Positions 1 to 8,672 of a stretch of DNA of 64,000 nucleotides are shown piece after piece. The stretch's first letter is position 1; each line of letters begins with the position of its first letter. A model generated the notes under the pieces. It worked only from the letters and a program-made list of their open reading frames with translations. It searched no databases and was not told where the DNA came from. Made by a program: the position numbers and the translations under genes. The DNA comes from Cellvibrio zantedeschiae (GTDB lineage Bacteria; Pseudomonadota; Gammaproteobacteria; Pseudomonadales; Cellvibrionaceae): contig NZ_BMYZ01000001.1 in the NCBI RefSeq assembly GCF_014652535.1, positions 434,001 through 498,000 of the forward strand, in the 5' to 3' direction.

Positions 1-878
1 TGCCATGCGGCAACACTGGCTAATTGCGTTGGGACCGGCATAGCGCAACCGTGATAGGTGCGGTATAGCAAAAAATTTTCAAGGATTTTTGCATCGCCAC
101 CCACAAAGCCTGAGCGCAAACCAGGCAGGTTGGAGCGTTTGGATAAACTATGAAAAACCACACAGCGTGCAAAATCATCGCGGCCCAATTCAGCGCAGGC
201 TTGCAATAAACCAGCGGGCGGATTTTTCTCATCAAAATAAAGCTCTGAATAGCACTCATCAGATGCAATAACAAAATCGTATTTATCAGCGAGCGCAATC
301 AACTCTTTTAATTGTGCAGAACTCATCACTGCGCCCGTGGGGTTGCCGGGTGAGCAAATAAATAATAACTGTGTGCGCTCCCAAATCGCAGCGGGCACGG
401 CGGCAAAATCAGGAATGAAATTGTTTTCTGGTGTGCAGTTTAAAAAATGAGGCTCTGCACCGGATAAAATCGCCGCGCCTTCGTAAATTTGATAGAAAGG
501 GTTGGGGGATACAATAACGGGGTTTGGTTTGGTTCGATCCACAATGGCTTGTGCAAATGCAAAAAGTGCTTCGCGTGTGCCGTTCACAGGTAGAACATGT
601 TTGTCGGCTGTGAAACTTCCGCTATTTAAGTTGAAACGTTTGCATGCCCAACTGGCAATTGCCTCACGCAACTCCGGAATGCCCTTGGTTGTCGGGTAAT
701 TGGATAACTTATTAAGGTTGCTAATTAATGTTTGCAACACAAAGGCTGGCGGTTCATGTTTTGGCTCGCCAATAGATAACATAATATCGCTTAATTCTTT
801 TGGCGCTGACACTGCTGCTTTTAATGCGGCAAGCTTTTCAAAAGGGTAGGGGTGCAATAAGTTTAAATCTTGGTTCAT
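1..878 (-). CDS. dapC: Succinyldiaminopimelate transaminase DapC (C-terminus cut by window edge)
   Basis: This is a fold-type I PLP aminotransferase, expected to convert N-succinyl-2-amino-6-ketopimelate to N-succinyl-LL-diaminopimelate in lysine and peptidoglycan precursor synthesis. The visible 292 residues start at an ATG (876-878) with MNQDLNLLHPYPFEKL, typical of DapC. They include the substrate-loop phrase SIGEPKHEPP, the cofactor-pocket motif SPGNPTG, and SLSKRSNLPGLRSG with the Schiff-base lysine. About 100 C-terminal residues lie beyond base 1. It sits 40 nt downstream of glnD on the same strand, and map-glnD-dapC is a common gammaproteobacterial order. ArgD-type aminotransferases are the main alternative, but the N-terminus and neighbours favour DapC. 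Confidence 0.9.
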   Translation of the reverse strand, partial: MNQDLNLLHPYPFEKLAALKAAVSAPKELSDIMLSIGEPKHEPPAFVLQTLISNLNKLSNYPTTKGIPELREAIASWACKRFNLNSGSFTADKHVLPVNGTREALFAFAQAIVDRTKPNPVIVSPNPFYQIYEGAAILSGAEPHFLNCTPENNFIPDFAAVPAAIWERTQLLFICSPGNPTGAVMSSAQLKELIALADKYDFVIASDECYSELYFDEKNPPAGLLQACAELGRDDFARCVVFHSLSKRSNLPGLRSGFVGGDAKILENFLLYRTYHGCAMPVPTQLASVAAW

Positions 879-918
879 GTTGTAATCGTTTCTATAATTG
901 GTTTGCAAGCAGGTGTTA

Positions 919-3606
919 TTAGTGCAAATCCACGCGCTTATCTAATTGTTCGCGAATTTCGCGTTGTAAATTTTCAGCAATCTCAGTATCTACTAGTGGT
1001 TTGCCCTGACCATCCACAATAAAGAAAATATCTTCCACTCGCTCGCCGAGAGTCGCAATTTTGGCGTTGAGGAGTTGAATTTCAAATTGCATAAATATGC
1101 GGCCAATACATGCGAGCAGGCCGGGACGATCCGGTGATATCACTTCAAGCACGCTACATTTGCGCACAGTGTCGTGACTTAAACTGGTGCGCGTCGGCAT
1201 GGCAAAATATTTCAGGCGACGCGGGGTGCGACGGCTAATGACTTCTGAATAGTTCTCTGCTAACCGCAATTCTTCCTGCAGTGTCTGCTGGATTTTTTTC
1301 AAAAGCGTTGGATTACTGCCGAGGGGCTTGCCATCCTGATTGAGTACAAAAAATGTATCTATGGTATAACCGGAATTAGAGCTGTAAATTTTTGCGTCCT
1401 GGATGCTGAGGCTCAAATGATCCAGCGCAGAGGCCGCAGCGACAAACACATGCTTTTGGTTTTTGGTGCGAATAAAAATTTGTGTTGCACCTGCAAGCTC
1501 GCGGTTAGTTGTTTTTTTAATTAAAATGAGTGGATCATCGTTGGTATGACCTGCGATAGCTTCTGTATGCCACGTAATATCCGCCACGCTTTCACGCAAA
1601 AAATAATCTTCACCCATATCGCGCCAGAACTCCCAGATTTGGGCTTCGGTCAATTTGTTGCGGCCAAGTTTGCGAATGGCTGCTTGCTGCGTTTCTTCTA
1701 TCAATTCCTGTTTGTCGATATTATTTTCCAGGCCGCGGCGCAATGCACGTTTGGTTTCCATATAGAGTTGACGCATCAAGCTGGCGCGCCAGGTGTTCCA
1801 TAATTCTTTATTGGTGCCATTGATATCGGCAACTGTCAGTGCAAATAAATAATCCAGATGCATTTGGTCGCCAACAATCAACGCAAAGTTGCGAATAACA
1901 TCCGGGTCGGACAAATCTTGTTTTTGCGAAACAGAAGACATTAATAAATGTTTTTCAACCAACCAGGATACCAAGCGAGTTTCGCGTGCAGAAACGCCAT
2001 GGCGTTTGCAAAAAGCTTCGGCATCCACAGCGCCAAGCGTTGAGTGGTCTCCACCGCGGCCCTTGCCTATATCGTGATAAAGGCCTGCCATGTACAGCAA
2101 ATCCAGGCGTGGCAGGCGCGTCATAATATGCGCGGAAATGGGGAACTCTTCTTTAGCGCTGGGCAGCAAAAAGTTACACATGTTCTGCACAACTTTTAAT
2201 GTGTGCGCATCAACTGTGTAGATGTGAAATAAATCGTGTTGCATTTGGCCGGTAACCTGGCCGAATTCAGGCAGATACAAACCAAGAATGCCGTAACGCA
2301 GCATACGCTTGAGTTGTTCTACCAAGCCGCCGGGATATTGCAACAATTTAACAAACAGCTGAGTGTTCTTGGGGTCGTTACGGAAATTGTCATCGATAAG
2401 ATGACGGCTTTCGCGCACCAAGCGAATTGTCGATGCACGCACGCCAACAATTTTAGGGTTTTGCGCCATAAGCACAAACATTTCAATCAGTGCCGATGGA
2501 TTTTCTTCGAACACATAAGTGTGTGTGGCTTCAATATAATTGTCGCGCAACTGGAAACGTTCGTTGACCGCAGTAACGCTTTTGCATTTTCCTTTTTGCA
2601 AAATAGCTTCCGATAAAAATTGCAAAAGCACATCGTTAAGTTCGCGCAGTGCGAGCACGGTGCGGTAATACTTATGCATAAATTGCTCAACGGCGAGAGA
2701 GCCTTGCTCATCCTCAAAGCCAAATAATTTGGCAAGCTCCCGTTGGTAATCAAACATTAAACGCTCTTCCGGGCGTTTGGCTACCATGTGCAAACCGTAG
2801 CGCACGCGCCACAAATATTCTTCGCCGGTGTAAAGCAGGGAGAATTCTTCTTCGGTAAAAAAACCTTTACCTTCCAGCTGTTTTAAGGTGCGAACTTGAA
2901 AGTAACGTTTGGCGACCCAGCTGATGGTTTGAATATCGCGCAGCCCGCCGGGGGCATTTTTAATATTGGGTTCGAGATTGTATTCGGTGTCGTTATATTT
3001 TTTGTGGCGGGCGATTTGTTCATCCCATTTTGCACGAAAAAAAGTATCTGCTGGCCAAATATTATTGGGTGAAGATTGTTGCAACAACTCGTGACGTAGT
3101 GATTGGTCGCCCACTAGCGTGCGCGATTCCATGATGTTGGTAGCAACGGTTATATCGTTGCGGGCAATTTCAATGCATTGCTTCACAGTGCGCACGCTGC
3201 TGCCAATTTCGAGTTTGATATCCCACAGGAAGGTAAAGAATTGCCCGATATTTTCTTCGCAGTCGGCGAGCACTTCCGGGCGGTGCAAAATTAATAAATC
3301 TATATCAGATGCAGGATGCAATTCACCACGGCCGTAACCACCAACAGCTTCGAGGCTAATGCTTTCTGGCCACTCAAATTTGTGCCACGCGTAATGCAAA
3401 ATACAATCGATAAATAAAGCGCGCTCATAAACCAATGTGCGAATATCTTCGCCTTCCACAAAACGGCGATTGAATTGCATGTTAGCGGCGTTGATTGCAT
3501 CTTTAAAAACGGTGATGTGCGGTTGCTCCGCCAAAGCGCGTCTAAACCGGCTTTGGTCGAAGAAAAATAAGGGCCGCTCAAAATAGGGCACCGCAGTCAT
3601 CAACAT
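919..3606 (-). CDS. glnD: Bifunctional [protein-PII] uridylyltransferase / uridylyl-removing enzyme GlnD
   Basis: GlnD senses glutamine and adds UMP to, or removes it from, PII proteins, and so controls glutamine synthetase and NtrBC. The 895 residues match the family length. The N-terminal nucleotidyltransferase shows GGYGRGELHPASDIDLL near residues 88-104, with the metal-binding DID. The central HD hydrolase domain shows YHDIGKGRGGDHS near residue 510. Two ACT domains fill the C-terminus (about 705-790 and 815-895; for example SVLEVISPDRPGLLACIGRI), where glutamine binds. Translation may start at the first ATG or at the ATG two codons later; neither has a clear ribosome-binding site. It lies between map (68 nt upstream) and dapC (40 nt downstream), probably co-transcribed. 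Confidence 0.97.
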   Translation of the reverse strand: MLMTAVPYFERPLFFFDQSRFRRALAEQPHITVFKDAINAANMQFNRRFVEGEDIRTLVYERALFIDCILHYAWHKFEWPESISLEAVGGYGRGELHPASDIDLLILHRPEVLADCEENIGQFFTFLWDIKLEIGSSVRTVKQCIEIARNDITVATNIMESRTLVGDQSLRHELLQQSSPNNIWPADTFFRAKWDEQIARHKKYNDTEYNLEPNIKNAPGGLRDIQTISWVAKRYFQVRTLKQLEGKGFFTEEEFSLLYTGEEYLWRVRYGLHMVAKRPEERLMFDYQRELAKLFGFEDEQGSLAVEQFMHKYYRTVLALRELNDVLLQFLSEAILQKGKCKSVTAVNERFQLRDNYIEATHTYVFEENPSALIEMFVLMAQNPKIVGVRASTIRLVRESRHLIDDNFRNDPKNTQLFVKLLQYPGGLVEQLKRMLRYGILGLYLPEFGQVTGQMQHDLFHIYTVDAHTLKVVQNMCNFLLPSAKEEFPISAHIMTRLPRLDLLYMAGLYHDIGKGRGGDHSTLGAVDAEAFCKRHGVSARETRLVSWLVEKHLLMSSVSQKQDLSDPDVIRNFALIVGDQMHLDYLFALTVADINGTNKELWNTWRASLMRQLYMETKRALRRGLENNIDKQELIEETQQAAIRKLGRNKLTEAQIWEFWRDMGEDYFLRESVADITWHTEAIAGHTNDDPLILIKKTTNRELAGATQIFIRTKNQKHVFVAAASALDHLSLSIQDAKIYSSNSGYTIDTFFVLNQDGKPLGSNPTLLKKIQQTLQEELRLAENYSEVISRRTPRRLKYFAMPTRTSLSHDTVRKCSVLEVISPDRPGLLACIGRIFMQFEIQLLNAKIATLGERVEDIFFIVDGQGKPLVDTEIAENLQREIREQLDKRVDLH

Positions 3607-3674
3607 AGTTTGCTATCCGAATGTATTCCGAAAAGACGGCACATCAGTGATGCTGATGTGCGTGAGGGAATTGA

Positions 3675-4445
3675 TTAAAGCTTTTCGTCTTTGCGCGCTG
3701 TTAAAACTTCTACACCTGTGGCGGTTACTACCATGGTATGTTCCCACTGGGCAGAGAGGCGACCGTCTTTGGTTTCTACCGTCCAGCCATCGCTTTTTAA
3801 TTTGGTTTGCGGTTTGCCGGCATTAATCATTGGCTCAATCGTAAACGCCATACCTTCTTTTAACGCCATGCCGGTGCCGGGGCGACCGTAGTGCAAAATT
3901 TGTGGTTCTTCGTGAAAAATTTTGCCGATGCCATGACCGCAATATTCACGTACAACAGAATAATAATTTCCCTCGGCATGTTGCTGAATTACGTGGCCGA
4001 TATCCCCCAGAGTGCAACCAGGTTTCACCAGGGCAATTGCTTTGTACATGGCTTCTTGTGTGACTTGCACCAAGCGCTCAGCGTGAGGAGCGGGAGTGCC
4101 CACAAAATACATGGCACTGGTGTCGCCGTGGAAACCTTCGTAAATTACTGTCACGTCGATGTTAATGATATCGCCGTTTTTGAGCACTTTTTTGTCGGAT
4201 GGAATGCCGTGACAAACAACCTGATTGACCGATGTGCAAATGGATTTTGGAAAGCCGCGGTAACCCAGGCAGGCGGGGATGGCTTTTTGAACATTCACAA
4301 TGTGGTCGTGACAAAGCTTGTCCAGCTCGGCGGTGGTAACACCGGGCTGTACGTGAGCACCGATCATTTCCAATACCTCGGCAGCCATTCGGCCAGCGAC
4401 GCGCATTTTTTCGATATCGGCAGGAGTTTTAATAGTAACGGACAT
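3675..4445 (-). CDS. map: Methionine aminopeptidase type I
   Basis: Map removes the initiator methionine from nascent proteins using two divalent metal ions. The 256-residue product from the ATG at 4443-4445 (MSVTIKTPADIEKMRVAG) has the usual type Ia length. A longer in-frame reading from 4547 would add 34 residues that look non-coding and reach into a terminator, so I reject it. The metal ligands are visible: Asp in INIDVTVIYEG, Asp in FHGDTSAMY, His in CGHGIGKIFHEEP, Glu in FTIEPMINAG and Glu in QWEHTMVVT. In many gammaproteobacteria map is directly divergent from rpsB; here uxuA lies between them. It is probably the first gene of a map-glnD-dapC unit. Confidence 0.96.
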   Translation of the reverse strand: MSVTIKTPADIEKMRVAGRMAAEVLEMIGAHVQPGVTTAELDKLCHDHIVNVQKAIPACLGYRGFPKSICTSVNQVVCHGIPSDKKVLKNGDIINIDVTVIYEGFHGDTSAMYFVGTPAPHAERLVQVTQEAMYKAIALVKPGCTLGDIGHVIQQHAEGNYYSVVREYCGHGIGKIFHEEPQILHYGRPGTGMALKEGMAFTIEPMINAGKPQTKLKSDGWTVETKDGRLSAQWEHTMVVTATGVEVLTARKDEKL

Positions 4446-4543
4446 GAATCTTGATGGTCTCGGGTAATAATAACGATGGGGCATTCTAAACGATTTGCGC
4501 ACCGTTTGACTAAGGCCAAAATCAATACTTGCCATAGTTTTAG

Positions 4544-4583
4544 CCATAAAAAAGCCCCTTGTGAAAAAGGGGCTTTTTTATGG
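4544..4583. terminator. Bidirectional-looking terminator between uxuA and map
   Basis: A perfect 15-bp stem (4544-4558 with 4569-4583) around a 10-nt loop. The GC-rich core GCCCC/GGGGC is flanked by an A run on one side and a T run on the other. It sits 17 nt after the uxuA stop and upstream of map, so it should end uxuA transcription and isolate map. Confidence 0.85.
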
Positions 4584-4599
4584 CGGATTTAATCCTATT

Positions 4600-5784
4600 T
4601 TAGCGAGCGCGAATTACCGAAAGCGCGTGAATAACGCCACGCAACTCAGCCAAGCCTTTCATTCTTCCTGCAAATGAATAACCGGGGTTGATGCCAGTTT
4701 TACCAATTTCATCGCCCATCAGATGGCCGTGATCAGGGCGCATGGCGATTTTTGGCAAGTTGCTACCCGCTTTGTCGCGGCGGGCTTCTTCATCCAACAG
4801 GGCGTCGATCAAACCAACCATATCGTTGTCGCCGTCCAAATGGTCTGACTCATAGAAAGAACCATCATCCTCACGCTTGATGTTGCGCAAATGAACGAAG
4901 TAAATGCGCTCGCCAAACTCGCGTGCCATGCCGACCAAATCATTATCGCAGCGCGCGCCGTATGAGCCTGCGCAAAGGGTTAGGCCGTTGGCGGGGCTTG
5001 GTGCAGCGTTGAGTAAGGCGCGAGCGTCGTCAGCGGTAGATACAACGCGGGGCAAACCGAACAGAGAGAATGGCGGGTCGTCGGGGTGAATCGCCATACG
5101 CACGCCAACTTCTTCGGCGACAGGGATGATTTCACGCAGGAAGGCAAATAGATTGGCGCGCATGCCTTCATTACCCATTTTAATAAACAAGTCGATAGCA
5201 GCACGAATGCCTTCACGGTCGTAAGAGCCTTCACCGCCGGGCAAACCGGCAATGATGTTCTTTTCCAGCAAGGATTTTTCTTCCTCGCTCATCGCATCCA
5301 GGCGGGCTTTCGCCTTGGCAAGCACCTCTGGTTGATAGTCTTTTTCGGCCCCGGGGCGTTGCAGCATATAAACGTCATAAGCGGCGAAATCACTCATTTC
5401 AAAACGCAGTGCTTGTGCTTTGTTGGGCAAGGTATAGCTGAGGTTGGTGCGCGTCCAGTCAACTACGGGCATAAAGTTGTAGCAGACATCGTAAACGCCA
5501 GCGGCAGCCACATTGCGAATGGATTGCTTGTAGTTTTCGATTAACTGTTGGTAATCACCCGTGCGGGTTTTGATGTCGTTATGGAGTGGGATACTTTCGA
5601 TCACAGCCCATTCAAGTCCATGGTCTTCAATGAGTTTTTTGCGCTCCAGTATATCAGCCATGGGCCACACCGCACCTGTCGGGATGTGGTGCAGGGAAGT
5701 CACAATGCCAGTCGCGCCGGCTTGAGCGATATGTTGCAGGGATACAGAATCTTTAGGGCCAAACCAGCGCCAGGTTTCTTTCAT
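4600..5784 (-). CDS. uxuA: D-mannonate dehydratase
   Basis: UxuA dehydrates D-mannonate to 2-keto-3-deoxygluconate in glucuronate catabolism. The 394 residues equal the E. coli enzyme length. The protein starts MKETWRWFGPKDSVSL and carries the family blocks GIVTSLHHIPTGAVW, NLTYT-like NLSYTLPNKAQALRFEM, HPDDPPFSLFGLPRVVST, HLRNIKREDDGSFYESDH and MRPDHGHLMGDE, with His, Asp and Cys residues suited to a metal site. No other uronate genes adjoin it, so it stands alone between map and rpsB. The upstream region holds a GTATAC-centred inverted repeat, also found in front of the TonB receptor at 56583, which points to control by a uronate-responsive repressor. Family assignment is firm; regulation is inferred. 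Confidence 0.96.
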   Translation of the reverse strand: MKETWRWFGPKDSVSLQHIAQAGATGIVTSLHHIPTGAVWPMADILERKKLIEDHGLEWAVIESIPLHNDIKTRTGDYQQLIENYKQSIRNVAAAGVYDVCYNFMPVVDWTRTNLSYTLPNKAQALRFEMSDFAAYDVYMLQRPGAEKDYQPEVLAKAKARLDAMSEEEKSLLEKNIIAGLPGGEGSYDREGIRAAIDLFIKMGNEGMRANLFAFLREIIPVAEEVGVRMAIHPDDPPFSLFGLPRVVSTADDARALLNAAPSPANGLTLCAGSYGARCDNDLVGMAREFGERIYFVHLRNIKREDDGSFYESDHLDGDNDMVGLIDALLDEEARRDKAGSNLPKIAMRPDHGHLMGDEIGKTGINPGYSFAGRMKGLAELRGVIHALSVIRAR

Positions 5785-5814
5785 AACGGAAGGCTCGCGA
5801 GTTGATATAGTAAT

Positions 5815-5845
5815 ACTTGTCTATAAGCTTAACTAGTATACAAGT
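5815..5845. promoter_or_regulatory. Putative uronate-regulator operator upstream of uxuA
   Basis: 5832-5845 reads ACTAGTATACAAGT, a 14-bp near-perfect palindrome with one mismatched pair. A degenerate second copy, ACTTGTCTATAAG, lies at 5815-5827. The pair sits 31-61 nt upstream of the uxuA start, where a repressor would act. GTATAC-centred palindromes are typical of GntR-family (UxuR/ExuR-like) regulators of hexuronate genes; the regulator is not in this window. Confidence 0.6.
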
Positions 5846-5897
5846 TGTTTTGGGGTTTGATCCAGTATTTCTTTGGGCATTAAAATGGTTAAAAGGT

Positions 5898-5925
5898 TTT
5901 ACTGCTGTGGCTTTTGTGGTATAAA
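5898..5925 (+). promoter_or_regulatory. Putative strong sigma-70 promoter of rpsB
   Basis: TTTACT (5898-5903) and TATAAA (5920-5925) are separated by 16 nt and followed by a GC-rich discriminator GCGCGCC. Such a discriminator is typical of stringently controlled ribosomal protein promoters. It would give a leader of roughly 160 nt before rpsB. Confidence 0.55.
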
Positions 5926-6004
5926 GCGCGCCTCTTTTTTGGCATATCGCCTTTAAGAGATTAACTTTAACGTCACACACATATCGACACGCGACATCTG
6001 GGTG

Positions 6005-6091
6005 CTCTTAGTTACGCGCAATTGCGCAAGCGAAAGGGTTGATTAGCGGGGTATGTGGAGGCCTAACCCAATACATTTAGGAAATACCAAA
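6005..6091 (+). promoter_or_regulatory. Candidate ribosomal protein S2 autoregulatory leader
   Basis: The untranslated leader contains a perfect 12-bp palindrome GCGCAATTGCGC (6016-6027). It is followed by a stem in which GGGTT (6036-6040) can pair with AACCC (6065-6069), ending just before the ribosome-binding region. Structured rpsB leaders that bind S2 are known in gammaproteobacteria. I infer the same role here from position and pairing only. Confidence 0.4.
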
Positions 6092-6829
6092 ATGCCACAA
6101 GTAAGCATGCGCGACATGTTGTCCGCCGGTGTCCACTTCGGTCACCAAACCCGTTACTGGAACCCAAAGATGGGCAAGTACATCTTCGGTGCGCGCAACA
6201 AGATTCATATCATCAACCTTGAGCACACTGTGCCTGCGTTCAACGAAGCTTTGGCTTTAGTTCAACAAATGGCGTCTCAAAAGAAAAAAATTCTGTTTGT
6301 TGGTACCAAGCGCGCTGCGCAAAAAACCGTTAAAGAACAAGCTGAACGCGCTGGCCAACCATTCGTTAGCCACCGTTGGTTAGGCGGTATGTTGACCAAC
6401 TACAAAACCATCCGTGCTTCTATCCGTCGTTTGCAAGAACTGACTACCCAAAGCCAGGATGGTACTTTCGCTAAATTGACCAAAAAAGAAGCTTTAATGC
6501 GCTCACGCGACATGGAAAAGCTTGAGCGTTCAATTGGTGGTATCAAAAACATCAATGGTCTGCCAGATGCATTGTTCATCATTGACGTTGACCACGAGCG
6601 TATTGCAATTCAAGAAGCTAACAAGCTTGGCATTCCTGTTATCGGTGTAGTGGATACCAACAGCAACCCGGAAGGCGTTGACTATGTTATCCCAGGTAAC
6701 GACGACGCCATCCGCGCAATCAAGTTATACGCTGCTGCAGTAGCTGATGCTTGTTTGGAAGGTTCCAAGTCTGTATCTGCTGTACCAAACAAAGACGAAT
6801 ACGTAGCGGCTGAAGGTAGCGCTGAATAA
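6092..6829 (+). CDS. rpsB: 30S ribosomal protein S2
   Basis: S2 is a 30S subunit protein needed for S1 binding. The 245-residue product starts at the ATG at 6092 ([20 protein letters not shown]), preceded by TAGGAAA as ribosome-binding site. An in-frame ATG at 6053 would add 13 residues encoded in the structured leader and is unlikely. Family signatures are visible: [32 protein letters not shown], and [18 protein letters not shown] with [14 protein letters not shown]. It is the first gene of the plus-strand cluster and is followed by tsf after a hairpin. Confidence 0.98.
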   Translation: MPQVSMRDMLSAGVHFGHQTRYWNPKMGKYIFGARNKIHIINLEHTVPAFNEALALVQQMASQKKKILFVGTKRAAQKTVKEQAERAGQPFVSHRWLGGMLTNYKTIRASIRRLQELTTQSQDGTFAKLTKKEALMRSRDMEKLERSIGGIKNINGLPDALFIIDVDHERIAIQEANKLGIPVIGVVDTNSNPEGVDYVIPGNDDAIRAIKLYAAAVADACLEGSKSVSAVPNKDEYVAAEGSAE

Positions 6830-6873
6830 TTCAGCCACCTTTCGCTTTAGGCCATATGGCTAGCTAAACGTAA

Positions 6874-6897
6874 GAAGGGGGCATTGCCCCCTTTTTG
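6874..6897 (+). terminator. Intergenic hairpin/attenuator between rpsB and tsf
   Basis: GGGGGCATTGCCCCC (6877-6891) followed by TTTTT. It lies in the 121-nt rpsB-tsf gap. A partial terminator here would let the cell make different amounts of S2 and EF-Ts from one promoter. Confidence 0.75.
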
Positions 6898-6950
6898 TAT
6901 CGCAGCCCTTTAGCTTTTATTAAAAGTTTAACTTTAAAGAGGAAATAATC

Positions 6951-7820
6951 ATGGCAGCTGTTACTCCTGCACTCGTAAAAGAACTGCGCGACCGTACTGG
7001 TTTGGGCATGATGGAATGTAAAAAAGCACTTGGCGAAGCTGATGGCGACGTGGAGTTGGCGATTGAAAACCTGCGTAAAGTATCTGGTTTGAAGGCTGCT
7101 AAAAAAGAAGGCCGTACTGCTGCTGATGGCGTTGTTGCCGTTAAAGTTGCTGCTGACAACAGTTACGCTGTTGCAGTGGAGGTTAACTCAGAAACTGACT
7201 TCGTTGCACGCGATGCAGGCTTCCTTGCTTTCGTAAACTCTGTGGTAGAAAAAGCTTTCGCTACTAAAGAAACCGACGTAGCTAAATTGACTGCTGGTGA
7301 GTTGGAAACAGCTCGTGAAGCATTGGTTCAAAAAATCGGTGAGAAAATCAGTGTTCGTCGCGTTAGCCTTGTTGAAGGTGGTGTGGTGAGCGGCTACTTG
7401 CACTTGAACAGCCGTATCGCGGTATTGGTTCAATTGGAAGGCGGTAACGACGAAATTGGTAAAGACATCGCTATGCACGTAGCTGCTGTTAACCCAGTAG
7501 TTGTTAGCTCTGATCAAATGTCTCCAGAAGTTGTTGAGAAAGAAAAAGAAATCATTCGTGCTCAACCAGATATGGCTGGCAAACCAGCTGAAATCGTTGA
7601 GAAGATGATTGTTGGCCGTATCAACAAGTTCCTGAAAGAAAGCAGCTTGGTTGACCAACCTTTCGTTAAGAACCCGGAGTTGACTGTTGCTCAGCACGCA
7701 AAAACTGCAGGCGCAACTGTTAAGAGCTTTGTGCGTTTGGAAGTAGGTGAAGGCATCGAGAAAGAAGTTGTAGATTTCGCTGCTGAAGTTGCTGCCCAAG
7801 TTGCCGCTACCAAGGGCTAA
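6951..7820 (+). CDS. tsf: Elongation factor Ts
   Basis: EF-Ts exchanges GDP for GTP on EF-Tu during translation elongation. The 289 residues begin [20 protein letters not shown] after a good AGAGGAAA ribosome-binding site. The N-terminal UBA-like domain (to about residue 55) has the MMECKKAL phrase. The EF-Tu contact motif TDFVARD lies near residue 80. The dimerisation core follows ([25 protein letters not shown]). It follows rpsB in the usual pair. Unusually, pyrH is not next: three unrelated genes lie between tsf and pyrH. Confidence 0.98.
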   Translation: MAAVTPALVKELRDRTGLGMMECKKALGEADGDVELAIENLRKVSGLKAAKKEGRTAADGVVAVKVAADNSYAVAVEVNSETDFVARDAGFLAFVNSVVEKAFATKETDVAKLTAGELETAREALVQKIGEKISVRRVSLVEGGVVSGYLHLNSRIAVLVQLEGGNDEIGKDIAMHVAAVNPVVVSSDQMSPEVVEKEKEIIRAQPDMAGKPAEIVEKMIVGRINKFLKESSLVDQPFVKNPELTVAQHAKTAGATVKSFVRLEVGEGIEKEVVDFAAEVAAQVAATKG

Positions 7821-7841
7821 ATCTTTCTTCGAAAGACACTC

Positions 7842-7878
7842 AAAACCCGCACAGGGTAACTTGTGCGGGTTTTTTTTA
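7842..7878 (+). terminator. Rho-independent terminator after tsf
   Basis: A 12-bp perfect stem (7842-7853 with 7862-7873) with core CCCGCAC/GTGCGGG and an 8-nt loop, followed by a T run. It closes the rpsB-tsf transcription unit. Confidence 0.92.
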
Positions 7879-7960
7879 TGGCATTAAAAATTGATTGGCT
7901 TGTGTTCTATGTGCGGCGGGCTAAGCTGGTTTTGTCAAAAAAAATATTTATGGAGCTGTT

Positions 7961-8503
7961 ATGAAAAAATTTGGAATTGCTTGTGCGTTTATTTGCTTGT
8001 CTGCCTCTGCGTTGGCAGATGGTTTTTATGTTGCGGCGGATCTTGGGCAAGTTAAGTGGGATTTTGATGTGGCGACGACTGATAAGACTTCCTTGGCCGT
8101 CGCAGGAGGTTATAAGTTCTCGCTACCGTTTAAGGACACTATGGCGGTCGAGCTAGGTTATCGCCAATTAGGTGTTCATAACGACAAGGATGCTTTGTAT
8201 GCATATCGCAGCGAATTTAATGCGCTGCAATTGTCGGTGATTGCGAGCCACTCTTTTTCACCGCAGCTAAGCGCATATGGCCGCTTGGGTGTTGCGCAAT
8301 TGGATATTGATTGGCGAGCTACTCGTATAGGAGCGCCTAATATTATTAATAAAGAATCCGTTACTAAGGACCGTGTATTTTACGGTGTTGGGGCGCGTTA
8401 CACGTTTAGCGAGAAATTATCTGCGCGTCTGGAGTATTCATATTTGAATTGGGAAGATGTGCGTTTTACGGGTCCGAGTTTGGGGCTTGAGTACAGTTTT
8501 TAA
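7961..8503 (+). CDS. Small outer-membrane beta-barrel protein (OmpA-like/opacity type)
   Basis: A 180-residue secreted protein. The signal peptide MKKFGIACAFICLSASALA is followed by alternating hydrophobic/polar strands typical of an eight-stranded barrel: FYVAADLGQVKWDF, MAVELGYRQLGV, FNALQLSVIASHSF, LSAYGRLGVAQLDI, VFYGVGARYTFSEKLSARLEYSYL and the C-terminal LGLEYSF with terminal Phe. This matches the OmpA N-terminal/OmpW/opacity porin superfamily; there is no peptidoglycan-binding OmpA domain. It is a single-gene unit between the tsf terminator and its own terminator. Family level is well supported, but the substrate or role cannot be told. It belongs to the insertion between tsf and pyrH. 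Confidence 0.8.
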   Translation: MKKFGIACAFICLSASALADGFYVAADLGQVKWDFDVATTDKTSLAVAGGYKFSLPFKDTMAVELGYRQLGVHNDKDALYAYRSEFNALQLSVIASHSFSPQLSAYGRLGVAQLDIDWRATRIGAPNIINKESVTKDRVFYGVGARYTFSEKLSARLEYSYLNWEDVRFTGPSLGLEYSF

Positions 8504-8523
8504 AGCTGGTCAGCCCCTGAGAT

Positions 8524-8558
8524 AAAAAAGCCGCTCAAGTTAATTTGCGCGGCTTTAT
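8524..8558 (+). terminator. Terminator after the outer-membrane barrel gene
   Basis: AAAAAAGCCGC pairs with GCGGCTTTA across a 12-nt loop, 20 nt after the stop codon. The T run is short, so its strength is moderate. Confidence 0.7.
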
Positions 8559-8672
8559 TTATTTCTTGCTGTGGGTAAATGAATAATTCACCGGCTTGTT
8601 TTCTTTTGTTGGCTGGTTAAGCTAGGCTTAGTGAATATTAAATAGCGTATATACAAAGGAAGCGTAGAGTTA

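Noticed and set aside
3675-4547. Longer map reading with 34 extra N-terminal residues
   Set aside because: The extension reaches into the uxuA terminator and does not look like protein; the ATG at 4445 gives the canonical N-terminus.
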